A DNA stretch of 53,945 bases from Cryomorpha ignava (GCF_010686655.1 NZ_JAAGVY010000034.1:1-53945); one strand, 5' to 3'; counted from the first letter of the stretch, positions 32,899-43,035 are shown. Notes: generated by a model from the sequence alone, not told the origin. A program made the numbers and translations.

Positions 32899-33918
32899 TC
32901 AATAAAGCTTCAAAGTATTTTTCAAACTTTGTCCAATCTGCTTTCGCAAAGATTCGGGAGCTTTTACTTCCACATCTGTGCCATAACTCAAAATAGTCAT
33001 TATTAGTTCTTTGGTAACACAGAGGAATAGTTCCACTTCAAGTGCGACTTCATCGTTGCGAATAATCTTTTGGGATTGATGGAGCGGCTGCGATTCGATA
33101 TATTTCCCCGAAAGGGGAGAAAAACGCAAATGAATTCGTTGCGGATCATCATTTACAGCTGTAATTCCAATACTGTGTTCAAAATAAAGAGCAGGATTGA
33201 AACCAGCCTGACGTGAGAAATCAAAATCGGTTAGCTCAATAGATCCCGCAACCCTATCTAATCCAAAAACAACAACGGAATCTTTATCGGGGTTAAAACC
33301 AATTACGTACCAACGGTTTCGGTATTCTTTGAGGAGATACGGATGTAACTGATATTGCTGCTTTTTGCCTCCCGAAAATTTTTGGTACTCAAATTTAATA
33401 ACCTTATTGCTCTTTATCGCCTTCAAGATTACTGGAAGGTAAGCCCCACCTTTGTAAGATTGAGCGGTTTCAAACTGAATGTGAGAAGTAACCTCGCTTT
33501 CGTTGTTTTTTGGATTCAGATTAAATCTATCTAATATCTTGTCGATGGCAGCCTCTGAAGATTTAAACATATCGAGTCCGCGAAACTGCGACAGGGTATT
33601 GGCTGCAAAAGATATCGCTTCCAGATCGTCATCGTTGAGGGGCATTTCCTGAATTGAATAATCGGGATCAGAATAATAATAGCCCTTATTTGCCTTGTGA
33701 AATACGATGGGCGCATAATATCCCAGATTAGATTCATTGCGCATTGCAAAAAGATCTTTTTCGATGGTGCTTAGCGAAATTTTACCTTCATCGCTTCCAT
33801 AAAGCTCGTCTTCGCAAGCCTGTCGTAAATCCTCCTTATTGGGATAGGGATTGTATTTAGATCCTATTTTACGATCAATAATTCTGTAGCGGAGTAAGGC
33901 GTACTTATTTACAGGCAT
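32899..33918 (-). CDS. WYL-domain transcriptional regulator
   Basis: A 339-residue regulator. The N-terminus (about 1-90) is helical with ALLRYRIIDRKIGSKYNPYPNKEDL and SLSTIEKDLFAMRNE, likely a winged-helix DNA-binding part. The middle and C-terminus contain the WYL domain: IKSNKVIKFEYQKFSG, then HPYLLKEYRNRWYVIGFNPDK, the conserved ligand-binding strand pair. Such proteins often bind nucleic acid or nucleotides and control DNA damage or defence genes. ATG 33918 is chosen because the longer start (TTG) lies in the -7 box. No defence gene is adjacent. Confidence 0.85.
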   Translation of the reverse strand: MPVNKYALLRYRIIDRKIGSKYNPYPNKEDLRQACEDELYGSDEGKISLSTIEKDLFAMRNESNLGYYAPIVFHKANKGYYYSDPDYSIQEMPLNDDDLEAISFAANTLSQFRGLDMFKSSEAAIDKILDRFNLNPKNNESEVTSHIQFETAQSYKGGAYLPVILKAIKSNKVIKFEYQKFSGGKKQQYQLHPYLLKEYRNRWYVIGFNPDKDSVVVFGLDRVAGSIELTDFDFSRQAGFNPALYFEHSIGITAVNDDPQRIHLRFSPLSGKYIESQPLHQSQKIIRNDEVALEVELFLCVTKELIMTILSYGTDVEVKAPESLRKQIGQSLKNTLKLY

Positions 33919-33945
33919 GGGCGAAAATTGTTTTCTGATTCCCCA

Positions 33946-33953
33946 CAAATTTA
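33946..33953 (-). promoter_or_regulatory. -7 element TAAATTTG of the WYL regulator
   Basis: A perfect TAnnTTTG match on the minus strand, 27 nt before ATG 33918. The alternative TTG start overlaps this box. Confidence 0.55.
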
Positions 33954-34238
33954 AGAATAGATCGTATACTCTGATCGGTTCTGCTGGAATTTCTAATTCT
34001 AATCATTCACGATCCATTTTCTAAAAAAGGTAGCGCAATCATTATTCAAATCAAACGATAAGATGGGTTTATCAACCGGGTCTTGTTACTTTTTTTTACA
34101 CAAAATATTAGACTTAGAACAAAATGTTGTATTATTGCACAATCTTATTACAAAGGCCGGGCTTTTTTCGAAGTCGGCTCAAATTTCCAAAGATCCACAT
34201 TTTTTAATACATATTATTTTAACATTTTAATTTCGTAG

Positions 34239-36164
34239 ATGTACGATATCATTGAATTAACAGGCAAAAAAGTCGCAGATCTGCGCACAATTGCCAAAGA
34301 CCTAAACATTAAGAAAACCGAAGCGCTTAAAAAGCAAGAATTGGTTTATAAAATTCTGGACGAGCAGGCCATTAATCCGCCTGCAAAATCAGCAACAAAA
34401 CCGGCAGATGCCAGGCCAAAAAGTAAACCACCACGATCGGTGAGAGTTACTGCTACAGAGGCCGATGCGCCTAAGGTAGATGGAGATCAAAAAGGTGATG
34501 ACCCAGAGGCGAAGACTGAAGGGAAACCGGAAAGACCTAAGCGTCCCAATCCGCGCCCAGTCAATAAGCGCAGAGATGACGCAAAGCCTGAAGCTAAAAA
34601 AGACAATAAAGAATCTTCCGAAAATAAGGCTCCTACAGCTGAAAAAACAGAAGAATCGGCAGATCAAAGACGCGAAAATCGTCCGAGACCTAATCCAAGA
34701 GCAGATAACAAGCCGAATCCGCGCAACGATAATCGCTCGCAAAGCGATACCCGTCCGCAGGGCGAAAACCGCAATGACAGCAGGCAAAAATCTGAATCAC
34801 AAAGCGAAAACCGCCCAAACCCGCGTAGCGAAAATCGCTCACAAAGCGAAAATACTGCTCAAAACGACAATCGTAGTGATAACAGACAAAAATCTGAATC
34901 ACAAAGCGAGAATCGTCCAAAACCAAATCCGCGGCCAGAAAACAAGACTGATAATAAAAACGACAATAGAAATGATTCTCGTAACGATAACAGAAGCGAC
35001 AATCGCGGAGATCGCCAGAGTAATCAGAAAAAAGAAGATTTTTACGATTTCGATGGGCATGTAGAAACAGAAGGCGTTTTGGAAATCATGCCTGATGGGT
35101 ATGGATTTTTGAGATCTTCAGACTATAATTATCTCAACTCGCCAGATGATGTTTATGTTTCTCAATCGCAGGTAAAATTATTCGGGCTAAAAACCGGAGA
35201 TACTGTGGTGGGATGCGTTCGTCCGCCAAAAGAAGGTGAGAAATATTTCCCACTTATCAAGGTTGATGAGATAAATGGCCGCAGCCCTGCTTATGTAAGA
35301 GATCGCGTACCATTTAAATACCTTACCCCACTTTTTCCACAGGAAAAGTTAAATCTTGCCGGCAACCACAAAAATATAAGTACGCGCATAATCGATCTTT
35401 TTGCGCCAATTGGTAAAGGCCAACGTGGACTGATTGTATCGCAACCTAAAACGGGTAAAACTACTTTGCTTAAGGATGTTGCAAATGCAATAGCTGCAAA
35501 TCACCCCGAGGTTTATTTGATAATTCTGCTTATAGATGAGCGCCCTGAAGAGGTTACAGATATGAAGCGCTCGGTAAAAGCCGAGGTAGTAGCTTCTACA
35601 TTTGACGAGCCGGCAGATCGCCACGTAAAAATCGCCAATATTGTGCTTGAGAAAGCCAAGCGAATGGTAGAATGTGGCCACGACGTTTGTATTCTTCTTG
35701 ACTCAATTACGCGACTGGCTCGTGCTTATAATACTGTTTCTCCTGCCTCCGGAAAAGTACTTTCGGGTGGTGTTGATGCAAATGCATTGCACAAACCAAA
35801 ACGCTTTTTTGGTGCTGCCAGAAATATTGAGAATGGCGGTTCCTTGTCTATATTGGCTACAGCCCTTACAGATACCGGTTCTAAAATGGACGAAGTAATT
35901 TTCGAAGAGTTTAAAGGAACAGGTAATATGGAACTTCAACTTGACAGAAAAATCTCTAATCGCCGTATTTTCCCGGCCATCGATATTACCGCTTCGGGTA
36001 CGCGAAAAGAAGATTTACTTCTCTCAAAAGATGCGCTGCAACGTATTTGGATTTTGCGCAAGCACATGGCAGATATGAATCCTGTAGAAGCAATGGAATT
36101 CTTGAAAGGTCGCATTGAGCAGACCAATAGCAATGAGGAGTTTCTTATTTCCATGAATGGATAA
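34239..36164 (+). CDS. rho: Transcription termination factor Rho with long disordered insertion
   Basis: Rho is the ATP-driven RNA helicase that ends transcription. This one has 641 residues. Residues 1-45 are the Rho_N helical domain. Residues about 46-268 are a low-complexity insertion rich in N, R, D, S, E, P and K. The cold-shock-like RNA-binding domain follows ([16 protein letters not shown]), then the hexamer ATPase with P-loop SQPKTGKTT (Lys407, against Lys184 in E. coli) and [15 protein letters not shown]. The insertion contains an internal duplication of 34 codons. Long insertions are known in Bacteroidota Rho; that of Bacteroides thetaiotaomicron drives phase separation. The 5' leader is about 200 nt and may serve autoregulation. 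Confidence 0.96.
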   Translation: MYDIIELTGKKVADLRTIAKDLNIKKTEALKKQELVYKILDEQAINPPAKSATKPADARPKSKPPRSVRVTATEADAPKVDGDQKGDDPEAKTEGKPERPKRPNPRPVNKRRDDAKPEAKKDNKESSENKAPTAEKTEESADQRRENRPRPNPRADNKPNPRNDNRSQSDTRPQGENRNDSRQKSESQSENRPNPRSENRSQSENTAQNDNRSDNRQKSESQSENRPKPNPRPENKTDNKNDNRNDSRNDNRSDNRGDRQSNQKKEDFYDFDGHVETEGVLEIMPDGYGFLRSSDYNYLNSPDDVYVSQSQVKLFGLKTGDTVVGCVRPPKEGEKYFPLIKVDEINGRSPAYVRDRVPFKYLTPLFPQEKLNLAGNHKNISTRIIDLFAPIGKGQRGLIVSQPKTGKTTLLKDVANAIAANHPEVYLIILLIDERPEEVTDMKRSVKAEVVASTFDEPADRHVKIANIVLEKAKRMVECGHDVCILLDSITRLARAYNTVSPASGKVLSGGVDANALHKPKRFFGAARNIENGGSLSILATALTDTGSKMDEVIFEEFKGTGNMELQLDRKISNRRIFPAIDITASGTRKEDLLLSKDALQRIWILRKHMADMNPVEAMEFLKGRIEQTNSNEEFLISMNG

Positions 36165-36175
36165 TTCGTTTCAGT

Positions 36176-36306
36176 CCTAAAAGCCCGTTAGCGGCGTTGC
36201 TCTTGAATTGAAAAGAGTCGTACCGCCTAGCGGGACTCCTTGGTTTTCAATTCTGCGAGCAGCCTTGCAACCAAAGGGCGTCCGTATGGACTACCGAACT
36301 TTTAGG
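36176..36306. repeat. Large nested hairpin element
   Basis: Several inverted pairs nest one inside another: CCTAAAAG (36176-36183) with CTTTTAGG (36299-36306); TGCTC (36198-36202) with GAGCA (36257-36261); GAATTGAAAA (36205-36214) with TTTTCAATTC (36244-36253); GAGTC (36215-36219) with GACTC (36234-36238); CCGC (36223-36226) with GCGG (36230-36233). It follows rho by 11 nt and precedes the membrane protein gene. It could be a structured RNA, a 3' processing or stabilising element, or a short mobile element. No poly-T tail ends it. Confidence 0.6.
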
Positions 36307-36350
36307 TTCAGAAACTTGGTAATATTGATAAATATTGATTCAATAAGGGC

Positions 36351-36845
36351 ATGTCAAAACATCCCAATTTAAATATACCAGTACGAGCCGCACTGCTTTT
36401 AATAGTTGTGCGGCTCGCTTTTCATTTTGCGGATATTAACTGGCCGGAGTTTCAAATGGTTTATCTGTTTATTGCAGTCGGCGGGCTTATACCACTGTGT
36501 ATCTACGCTATATGGCCCCGGCCGATTGTTCCGCCATTTATTAAAGAAGTTGCAACAGCCATGCGCATTATGGCCGTTTATGCCATTATAATGATCGTAT
36601 TTATTATCGTCTTTTACGCGTTTATTGATAAAGCATATTTCGTAGAAAAGCAAACTGAAATTTTACAAGGAGCTCTTGAAACAGCAGATCCATCAGAATA
36701 CGGAAAATTAAAACAACAGGTAGAAGATTTCTTTTCCCTTCGTAATTTTTCTGTGCTTTTGCTTATCGGTTTTGTTATATCAGCTGGTTTTTATGCACTT
36801 TTTTTCACGATACTTAAACAGCTTTTTCTTAAGAATAAACAATAG
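36351..36845 (+). CDS. Four-helix membrane protein (DUF4199-like)
   Basis: A 164-residue integral membrane protein with hydrophobic helices at about residues 9-26, 36-54, 70-92 and 132-158. The third loop carries KAYFVEKQTEILQGALETADPSEYGKLKQQVEDFFS. Topology and the charged loop before the last helix resemble DUF4199 proteins of Bacteroidota, but the match is by eye only. It converges with mpl, 7 nt from its end. Confidence 0.6.
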   Translation: MSKHPNLNIPVRAALLLIVVRLAFHFADINWPEFQMVYLFIAVGGLIPLCIYAIWPRPIVPPFIKEVATAMRIMAVYAIIMIVFIIVFYAFIDKAYFVEKQTEILQGALETADPSEYGKLKQQVEDFFSLRNFSVLLLIGFVISAGFYALFFTILKQLFLKNKQ

Positions 36846-36852
36846 CGCAGAA

Positions 36853-38217
36853 TTAAAGTCCCGCAATTATTTCCTTATTTAATTCTGCAAAATCTATCCC
36901 GTCAAAATTTCCACTACTCATCATTAGCAAAGTTTTCCCTTTCCAGGAAATGACGCGCAATGTTTCCAGCAATTTCGCAGAATCTGTAAAGACCTCTACA
37001 TTGGCTGTTCCGAAAGCATTTTTCACATCATTTGCCGATAAGACATCCAGCTTTTTATGCGCTACCACTTCAGGACTGAAATAAACCAGGGCCCTGTCCG
37101 CTTTTTCCATGGCACCCTTATAAAGCGGCAAGAACTTCTTGTTTAAACTGCTAAATGTGTGCAATTCCATACAGGCAATAAGCTCTTTTTCCGGATACTG
37201 CATTTTTAAAGCAGATGTTGTAGCCTTTAGTTTACTCGGCGCATGAGCAAAATCTTTGTAGAATAAAAAATCGCCCTTCTCCCCTACTTTTTCGAGTCGC
37301 TTTGATGCACCCGAAAAACTTTGAAGTGCTGTAAAAATATCTTTATCGCTTAGTTGAAGCAGCCGGAGCACTACAGCCGCACCGCTTATATTTTGAAGAT
37401 TGTGGTCGCCAAATACTTCGAGGGGGTATTCGCCGGAAGGCGTAAGCAGAATAGTTTTGCCATTTTCAATTCTATGTGGATGGGTATCGTAACCAATGCA
37501 TTTAATATCGGCACGAGCAGCATGGGCAAGTTTGGCAAGCACTTCATCGCCTTTGTAGTAAATCAGATATCCATTTGGTTCAATTACAGCAATAAATTTC
37601 TCAAACTGCTCCACATAATTTTCCCATGTTGGAAAAACGTTAATATGATCCCAGGCTATGCCGGTAATGAGCGCAATATGCGGTTTGTACAAATGAAATT
37701 TTGGTCGGCGGTCTATGGGCGAGGAAAGATACTCATCACCCTCTATTACAGCTATTTCAGCATCTTTAGACAGTTTTACCATGCAGTCGTAGCCCTCTAA
37801 TTGAGCACCCACAAGGTAGTCTGTATTTTTTTCAACTTGCTTTAACACATGAAGCAACATACTGGTAATGGTCGTTTTTCCGTGGCTTCCGCCAATAACC
37901 ACTCGCGTTTTATTTTCGGTTTGGCGATAAACATATTCGGGATATGAGAATATTTCAATTCCCATTTCGCGAGCACGCGCAAGCTCCGGATTGTCTGCAC
38001 GTGCATGCATTCCCAGCACTATCGCATCTAAGTCTGAAGTAATACGAGCAGGATTCCAACCAGTGTTTTCGGGCAGAATTCCCTGTTTTGACAGCCGCGA
38101 TTTTGAAGGTTCAAAAATTTCATCGTCGCTGCCGGTTACAGTAATACCCTTGCGGCTCAAGGCAATAGCAAGATTATGCATGGCGCTTCCGCCAATGGCT
38201 ATGAAGTGTATTTTCAT
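36853..38217 (-). CDS. mpl: Mpl-type UDP-MurNAc:murein tripeptide ligase
   Basis: A Mur-ligase family protein of 454 residues. It has the N-terminal Rossmann-like domain (HFIAIGGSAMHNLAIALSRKG), the ATP loop GGSHGKTT at residues 109-116, IEGDEYLSSPIDRRPKF and the central FGDHNLQNISGA. Mpl links UDP-MurNAc to tripeptides recovered from murein. GSAMHNLA instead of the MurC GIGMSGLA pattern, and EGDEY with DRRPKF, favour Mpl over MurC. It stands alone on the minus strand. Confidence 0.9.
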   Translation of the reverse strand: MKIHFIAIGGSAMHNLAIALSRKGITVTGSDDEIFEPSKSRLSKQGILPENTGWNPARITSDLDAIVLGMHARADNPELARAREMGIEIFSYPEYVYRQTENKTRVVIGGSHGKTTITSMLLHVLKQVEKNTDYLVGAQLEGYDCMVKLSKDAEIAVIEGDEYLSSPIDRRPKFHLYKPHIALITGIAWDHINVFPTWENYVEQFEKFIAVIEPNGYLIYYKGDEVLAKLAHAARADIKCIGYDTHPHRIENGKTILLTPSGEYPLEVFGDHNLQNISGAAVVLRLLQLSDKDIFTALQSFSGASKRLEKVGEKGDFLFYKDFAHAPSKLKATTSALKMQYPEKELIACMELHTFSSLNKKFLPLYKGAMEKADRALVYFSPEVVAHKKLDVLSANDVKNAFGTANVEVFTDSAKLLETLRVISWKGKTLLMMSSGNFDGIDFAELNKEIIAGL

Positions 38218-38286
38218 TCGTTGAACTTACTTACGAAATGGATAGTTAAGCTTTCTAATTTCATTCGTTTTTTAACAGCGTATTGT

Positions 38287-38294
38287 TACTTTAG
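38287..38294 (+). promoter_or_regulatory. Probable -7 element TACTTTAG before the MBL gene
   Basis: One base differs from TAnnTTTG. It lies 18 nt before ATG 38313. Confidence 0.35.
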
Positions 38295-38312
38295 CAAAAA
38301 CTGAATTTAGCA

Positions 38313-39173
38313 ATGAAAATATATCCCATAGAAACCGGAAATTTTAAATTGGACGGCGGCGCTATGTTTGGCGTTGTGCCCAAATCTCTGTGGTCGCGCT
38401 CAAAGCCGGCCGATGATAATAATATGTGCAGCTGGTCTATGCGGTGCATGCTTATAGAAGATGGTGACAGATTGATACTTATTGACACGGGCATGGGCAA
38501 CAAGCAGAGCGAGAAATTCTTTAGCTATTATTACCTTTTTGGAGATGCTACGCTAAAAAAATCCATCGAGGCGCTTGGTTTTGGCCTTGACGATATTACC
38601 GATGTATTTCTAACCCATCTGCACTTCGATCATTGTGGTGGTGCGGTAGTTTACAATAAGGAAAAAGAACGGTACGAACCCACTTTTAAAAACGCTAAAT
38701 ACTGGAGCAATAAACTGCACTGGGACTGGGCGGTGAATCCAAATGATCGTGAAAAAGCATCGTTTCTGAAAGAAAATATTCTTCCCATTCAAGAATCGGG
38801 ACAGCTCAACTTTATAGAACGCGTCGGCCGATGGAATAAAGATGAAATTTTCCCGGGCTTTAAAACGTTTTTTGTTGATGGGCACACTGAAAGTCAGATG
38901 ATTCCGTACATAGACTATAAAGGAAGAACCTTGATTTTTGCAGCAGACCTTATGCCGTCGGCGAGTCATATTCCCATGCCTTATGTAATGGGTTACGATG
39001 TGCGCCCGCTTGAGACATTAAAAGATAAAGAGATTTTTTTAAATGCCGCTGCCGATAAGGAACATATTATTTTTCTGGAACACGATATTGACAATGAGTG
39101 CGCTCTTGTAGAACACACAGAGAAAGGTGTGCGATTAAAAGAGACTTATAAGTTTGTTGATATTTTTGGGTAG
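38313..39173 (+). CDS. MBL-fold metallo-hydrolase
   Basis: A 286-residue metallo-beta-lactamase-fold enzyme with the metal motif HLHFDHCGG (HxHxDH) near residue 106, the later metal ligands in FFVDGHTESQMIPY and IFAADLMPSASHIP, and EHD near the end. The type resembles quorum-quenching lactonase-like MBL proteins and many uncharacterised hydrolases; the substrate is unknown. It has no signal peptide. Confidence 0.88.
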   Translation: MKIYPIETGNFKLDGGAMFGVVPKSLWSRSKPADDNNMCSWSMRCMLIEDGDRLILIDTGMGNKQSEKFFSYYYLFGDATLKKSIEALGFGLDDITDVFLTHLHFDHCGGAVVYNKEKERYEPTFKNAKYWSNKLHWDWAVNPNDREKASFLKENILPIQESGQLNFIERVGRWNKDEIFPGFKTFFVDGHTESQMIPYIDYKGRTLIFAADLMPSASHIPMPYVMGYDVRPLETLKDKEIFLNAAADKEHIIFLEHDIDNECALVEHTEKGVRLKETYKFVDIFG

Positions 39174-39406
39174 ATCGTACTACAGACCTGGCAAAACGAT
39201 CAAGCTGGCCATTAAGAGAATTATCTTGGCGTTATAAAAATGTGCAATGCTTAAATCCCAGAGAATCGATAAAAGAATATACATTTATAACATTCTATTT
39301 TCGGTTTTAATAGACGTCCAATTTTTATATAAAATGGATTCGGCCAATCCTTCCGAAAAAAATGATTTTGTCAAATTAGTTTCAATATGCTAACAAATGC
39401 CATTTC

Positions 39407-40087
39407 ATGCGAATACTTATAGTTGAGGATGAGCCCAAGGTGGCTGCTTTTTTACAGAAAGGCCTTGATGAACAGGGTTATGAAGTAGAGGTGGTTTACG
39501 ATGGACAAATGGGAAAAAGAAAGGCCTTACAAGAAGATTTCGACTTGATAATCCTGGATGTAATTTTACCCTACATCAATGGTTTACAGCTTTGCAAACA
39601 AATAAAACAGGAAAAATCTCATGTTCCGGTCTTAATGCTATCTGCACTGGGCACAATGGATGATAAACTTACAGGGTTTGAAGAAGGAGCAGATGATTAC
39701 TTAATTAAACCGTTCGATTTTAAAGAACTTCTGGCGCGGATTAGGGCTTTACTCAAGCGAAGCAATGGCGATCATGGCGGTTCAAACAAGCTGGTAGTAG
39801 CTGATCTGGAGCTTGACTTAATGAAAAAAGTTGCTCGTCGCGGCGGAATCATTATCGATCTCACTACAAAGGAATTCTTATTTCTGGAATTTTTAATGCG
39901 CAACCGCGATAAGGTGGTATCAAGAGCAGAGATAGCAGAAAAAGTATGGGAAATTACTTTCGATACCGGAACAAATGTAGTAGATGTTTACGTAAATATT
40001 CTCCGAAAAAAAATCGATAGAGATCACGCAGTAAAGCTCATCAAAACGAGAATCGGCATGGGATATATGCTCAGCGATACCGCCTAA
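39407..40087 (+). CDS. OmpR-family response regulator
   Basis: A 226-residue regulator. The receiver domain has the acidic pair VEDEP, phosphoacceptor Asp51 in LIILDVILPYING and Lys in YLIKPFDFKELLARI. The C-terminal winged helix has DLTTKEFLFLEFLMRN and VVDVYVNILRKKIDRD, ending in TRIGMGYMLSD. It pairs with the histidine kinase one nt downstream and may control the coiled-coil gene at 41579. Of the CopR/CusR-like group by appearance; the signal is unknown. Confidence 0.95.
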   Translation: MRILIVEDEPKVAAFLQKGLDEQGYEVEVVYDGQMGKRKALQEDFDLIILDVILPYINGLQLCKQIKQEKSHVPVLMLSALGTMDDKLTGFEEGADDYLIKPFDFKELLARIRALLKRSNGDHGGSNKLVVADLELDLMKKVARRGGIIIDLTTKEFLFLEFLMRNRDKVVSRAEIAEKVWEITFDTGTNVVDVYVNILRKKIDRDHAVKLIKTRIGMGYMLSDTA

Positions 40088-40088
40088 A

Positions 40089-41462
40089 ATGGAAATCCGA
40101 AAAAGACTCACCTTTCTTTTTGTAGGCATTGTAGCGATCATTTTGCTTCTCTCTTCTCTTTCCATATTTTACTTTTCGTCTAATTACAGACAAGAAGATT
40201 TTTACAATCGCCTTCGAAGCAAAGGGCGGAATACGGCAAAGTTGCTCATTGAAGTTGAAGAAGTAGATGCCGAATTACTATTGCGAATAGAGCTTGACAA
40301 CCCGGAAAGCCTATCCGAAGAGAAAATTATCATTTACAATTTTGCAAACGAAATTCTCTTTAATACAGATCGCGATAACATAATTCAGATCAGCAGCTAT
40401 TTACTTGATGAAATAAGGCTCCAAGGCGAAGTGCGTTTCGAAACCAAAGGATATGAGGTGCTGGGCGCCATGTACACCGATCGGTATGACAGATTTGTAG
40501 TAATTACTGCCGCAAAGGATACGTACGGTTTGAGTAAATTGAAAAATCTACGAAATATCCTTTTCATTGTGTTTATTAGTGGAATCGGGCTTGCAAGTCT
40601 CACGGGTTGGCTCTATGCCGGGCGGGCTCTTAGACCCATTTCACGGGTTGTTTCCGAAGTGGATCGCATAACGATAAGCAGCCTCAATTTAAGACTTAAA
40701 ACCGACGCCTCTGAAGATGAAATTGCACGCCTTGCTACAACGTTTAACAAGATGCTGGACCGGCTGGAAAAGGCTTTTAAAATGCAAAAAGATTTTATTT
40801 CAAACGCATCGCATGAATTGCGAACGCCACTAACGGCTATAACTGGTCAAATAGAAGTATTGCTCTTAAAAGAACGCAGCACTTCTGAATATTCTGAGAC
40901 GCTTCATTCTGTTTTAGATGATATTAAAAATTTGAACCATACATCTAACCGTCTCCTTCTGCTTGCTCAAGCCAGTTCAGAGAGCGCCATTTCTAATTTG
41001 CGCCCTGTGCGGGTAGATGAATTGATTTGGCAGGCAAGAACTGAAGTATTAAAGAGAAGTTCATTGTACCAGATTAAGGTAAATGTAGCCAAAGAGATAA
41101 ATGATGAGAACAAATTTCTGGTTAATGGAAACGAACAACTCCTTAAAACTGTACTCATTAATTTAATGGACAACGGTTGCAAATACAGTGATAATCATAC
41201 AGTTGAAGTTTCGATGTACAGCGATTCTGGTAATTTGAAAACTACCTTTGCCAATACGGGAATTGGAATTCACTCTGACGATATTCATTTAATATGGGAG
41301 CCATTTCACAGGGGCAGAAATGCGCTGCAACGACGAGGGCATGGTATAGGCTTATCGCTGGTAAAGCGTATAACTGAAATCCATGATGGACACATTGAAG
41401 TCACGTCTGAATTAAACAAGGGTGCTGTGTTTATCCTCTACCTTCCCAATTTGAATGCGTGA
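40089..41462 (+). CDS. Sensor histidine kinase, HAMP type
   Basis: A 457-residue membrane sensor. It has transmembrane helices at about 8-29 and 155-177 with a 125-residue periplasmic part between them. The HAMP segment (GRALRPISRVVSEVDRI) is followed by the H-box SNASHELRTPLTAITGQIEVLL with His near residue 242, the N-box LINLMDNGCKYSDNH and the G-box RRGHGIGLSLVKRI. It begins one base after the regulator stop, so the two are coupled. The periplasmic domain carries no recognised ligand site. Confidence 0.94.
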   Translation: MEIRKRLTFLFVGIVAIILLLSSLSIFYFSSNYRQEDFYNRLRSKGRNTAKLLIEVEEVDAELLLRIELDNPESLSEEKIIIYNFANEILFNTDRDNIIQISSYLLDEIRLQGEVRFETKGYEVLGAMYTDRYDRFVVITAAKDTYGLSKLKNLRNILFIVFISGIGLASLTGWLYAGRALRPISRVVSEVDRITISSLNLRLKTDASEDEIARLATTFNKMLDRLEKAFKMQKDFISNASHELRTPLTAITGQIEVLLLKERSTSEYSETLHSVLDDIKNLNHTSNRLLLLAQASSESAISNLRPVRVDELIWQARTEVLKRSSLYQIKVNVAKEINDENKFLVNGNEQLLKTVLINLMDNGCKYSDNHTVEVSMYSDSGNLKTTFANTGIGIHSDDIHLIWEPFHRGRNALQRRGHGIGLSLVKRITEIHDGHIEVTSELNKGAVFILYLPNLNA

Positions 41463-41578
41463 TACAGCAGTTTCTGTCTAAACTTTAAATTTTAATCACT
41501 TTTTAATCTGGTTTTCATGCCGCACTTATTTCAGCAGTGCACTTTTGCATTGTAAATAAAACATAAAAATTTACTATC

Positions 41579-42436
41579 ATGAAAAAGTCAGAAAGCAAAA
41601 CAAAAATTATAGCCATAGTTTGTACTTTATTATTCTTCTTTTCACTCGGTGGCGCCGTGTATCTCCATGACTCTAATCAATCGTTAGAGCAACTGCTAAA
41701 AGGCAGCAAACTCACCTCAGAAACTCTGTTATCACAAAAGCTAATACTTGAAAAGGAAATAGCACAAATGAAAGGTAATATTCAAAAAGAAATGGGTATG
41801 AGCGTTGCAAAGGACAAACTTCTAGCTCAAGCTAATACTGCATTGACTAAAAAAGAAAAAGAAATAAAGTCATTGAAAAATAAAAAATCAGTGGACCAGA
41901 AATTCGCAGAGCTTCAAAAAATTAAATCGGATTTAGATGGCCAGGTAGCTGAAATGAACGCTCGGATAAAAGGATTGGAATCTGAGAAAAACACGCTAAC
42001 AAGTCAACTGGCTGATGCCAATAGCAAATCAAAAGAAATGGCTTCAAATATGGCTTTGATGAAACAAATGGGGTTGAACAATTATGAAGTAGAGGCTACT
42101 AAAAAGAACCAAAAATTAACGGTGGTAGCCCGCAAAACTAGAAACCTCAATTTGGCCTTCGATCTTCCGGCAGGAATAGCCGAAAACGTACAGTTCAAAA
42201 TTAAAACTCCAAGTGGAAAAGTAATCGATAAAACAGATCCTTCCCTTGCCTACGGATTGGATACTTACGAGGGGCTTCTTACTGCAAGTGTTGAACCCAT
42301 TGAACTAGGAATAGAGGTGAGTAAACGAATCACCATGTCATACAAACCTAAAGAAAAACTAAGCCGCGGTCTATATGTCATTGAAATACTTAATGGCGAA
42401 ACACATATGGCAAGCTGCCAGGTAAAACTCAAATAA
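41579..42436 (+). CDS. Coiled-coil membrane-anchored protein, unknown function
   Basis: A 285-residue protein with a transmembrane anchor at IIAIVCTLLFFFSLGGAVYL (residues about 9-28), a long coiled coil (about 35-160, with repeated K, E, L heptads), and a globular C-terminal domain beginning near YEVEATKKNQKLTVVARKTR and including FKIKTPSGKVIDKTDPS. It follows the kinase by 116 nt, on the same strand, and ends at a terminator. It could be a target of the two-component system; function not recognised. Confidence 0.75.
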   Translation: MKKSESKTKIIAIVCTLLFFFSLGGAVYLHDSNQSLEQLLKGSKLTSETLLSQKLILEKEIAQMKGNIQKEMGMSVAKDKLLAQANTALTKKEKEIKSLKNKKSVDQKFAELQKIKSDLDGQVAEMNARIKGLESEKNTLTSQLADANSKSKEMASNMALMKQMGLNNYEVEATKKNQKLTVVARKTRNLNLAFDLPAGIAENVQFKIKTPSGKVIDKTDPSLAYGLDTYEGLLTASVEPIELGIEVSKRITMSYKPKEKLSRGLYVIEILNGETHMASCQVKLK

Positions 42437-42468
42437 TAAAACTTTTATGTGAGTTGAATTAAGAGGAG

Positions 42469-42496
42469 GCCGATCCGGAAACGGGTCGGCTTTTTT
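42469..42496 (+). terminator. Rho-independent terminator after the coiled-coil gene
   Basis: GCCGATCCG pairs with CGGGTCGGC (one G-T pair) around a short loop and is followed by T6, 32 nt after the stop codon. Confidence 0.85.
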
Positions 42497-42559
42497 GATT
42501 GCCTGGAGTGCAAATCGTTATGATCGAACTACCATTTTCTTATTAAGAATTTAATACTT

Positions 42560-42735
42560 GAGTCCACTCCGATAAGTAAATTGTCTTAGAATTCACTATT
42601 TGCATTGTTTAGGAATTCACTGAATTTCAACAAGTTCCCCTTTAGAGGTTAGGGGCGAAAAAGGTGAAAACTTAGTGTAACGGTCTCACAATCGAAGGGC
42701 GTAATCATGGAATTCTGGGTTGTCGGAGTGGACTC
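42560..42735 (-). mobile_element. MITE-like element, copy 2 (176 bp)
   Basis: Inverted relative to copy 1 at 1501-1711. Its ends are GAGTCCACTCCGATAA and TTGTCGGAGTGGACTC, and it is flanked by the 6-bp direct repeat ATACTT (42554-42559 and 42736-42741). The interior is near-identical to copy 1 except for about 35 bases absent here. Non-coding. Confidence 0.75.
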
Positions 42736-43035
42736 ATACTTGAGAAATTTATTGAGCAATCATGATACTTTAAATCTAACGGAGTCAAAACTAGAAAGTG
42801 GGATTAGTTTATGATCATTTCATTTATTACGTATTCTCATTAGTTTGTCAAAACACCCTTCATTAAATTCAACAGATTCTTGTAATTCGTAACGCGGATT
42901 TTACTTTCCAATGGAAGCACTTTCAGGTTGGGTTTAGTGAATGCAGCATTCAGGACTTTGAGATATCAATCTGCTTTATCTGGACTCATCAGATTCAATA
43001 TTAACTGCCTCAAATTAAGTGTTAAAACTAAAAAA

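Noticed and set aside
34480-35064. 194-aa ORF overlapping rho in another frame
   Set aside because: It is the shifted reading of the low-complexity Rho insertion, rich in K, R and I, with no independent start signal.
37354-37800. 148-aa plus-strand ORF opposite mpl
   Set aside because: It overlaps a clear Mur ligase on the other strand and has shadow composition.
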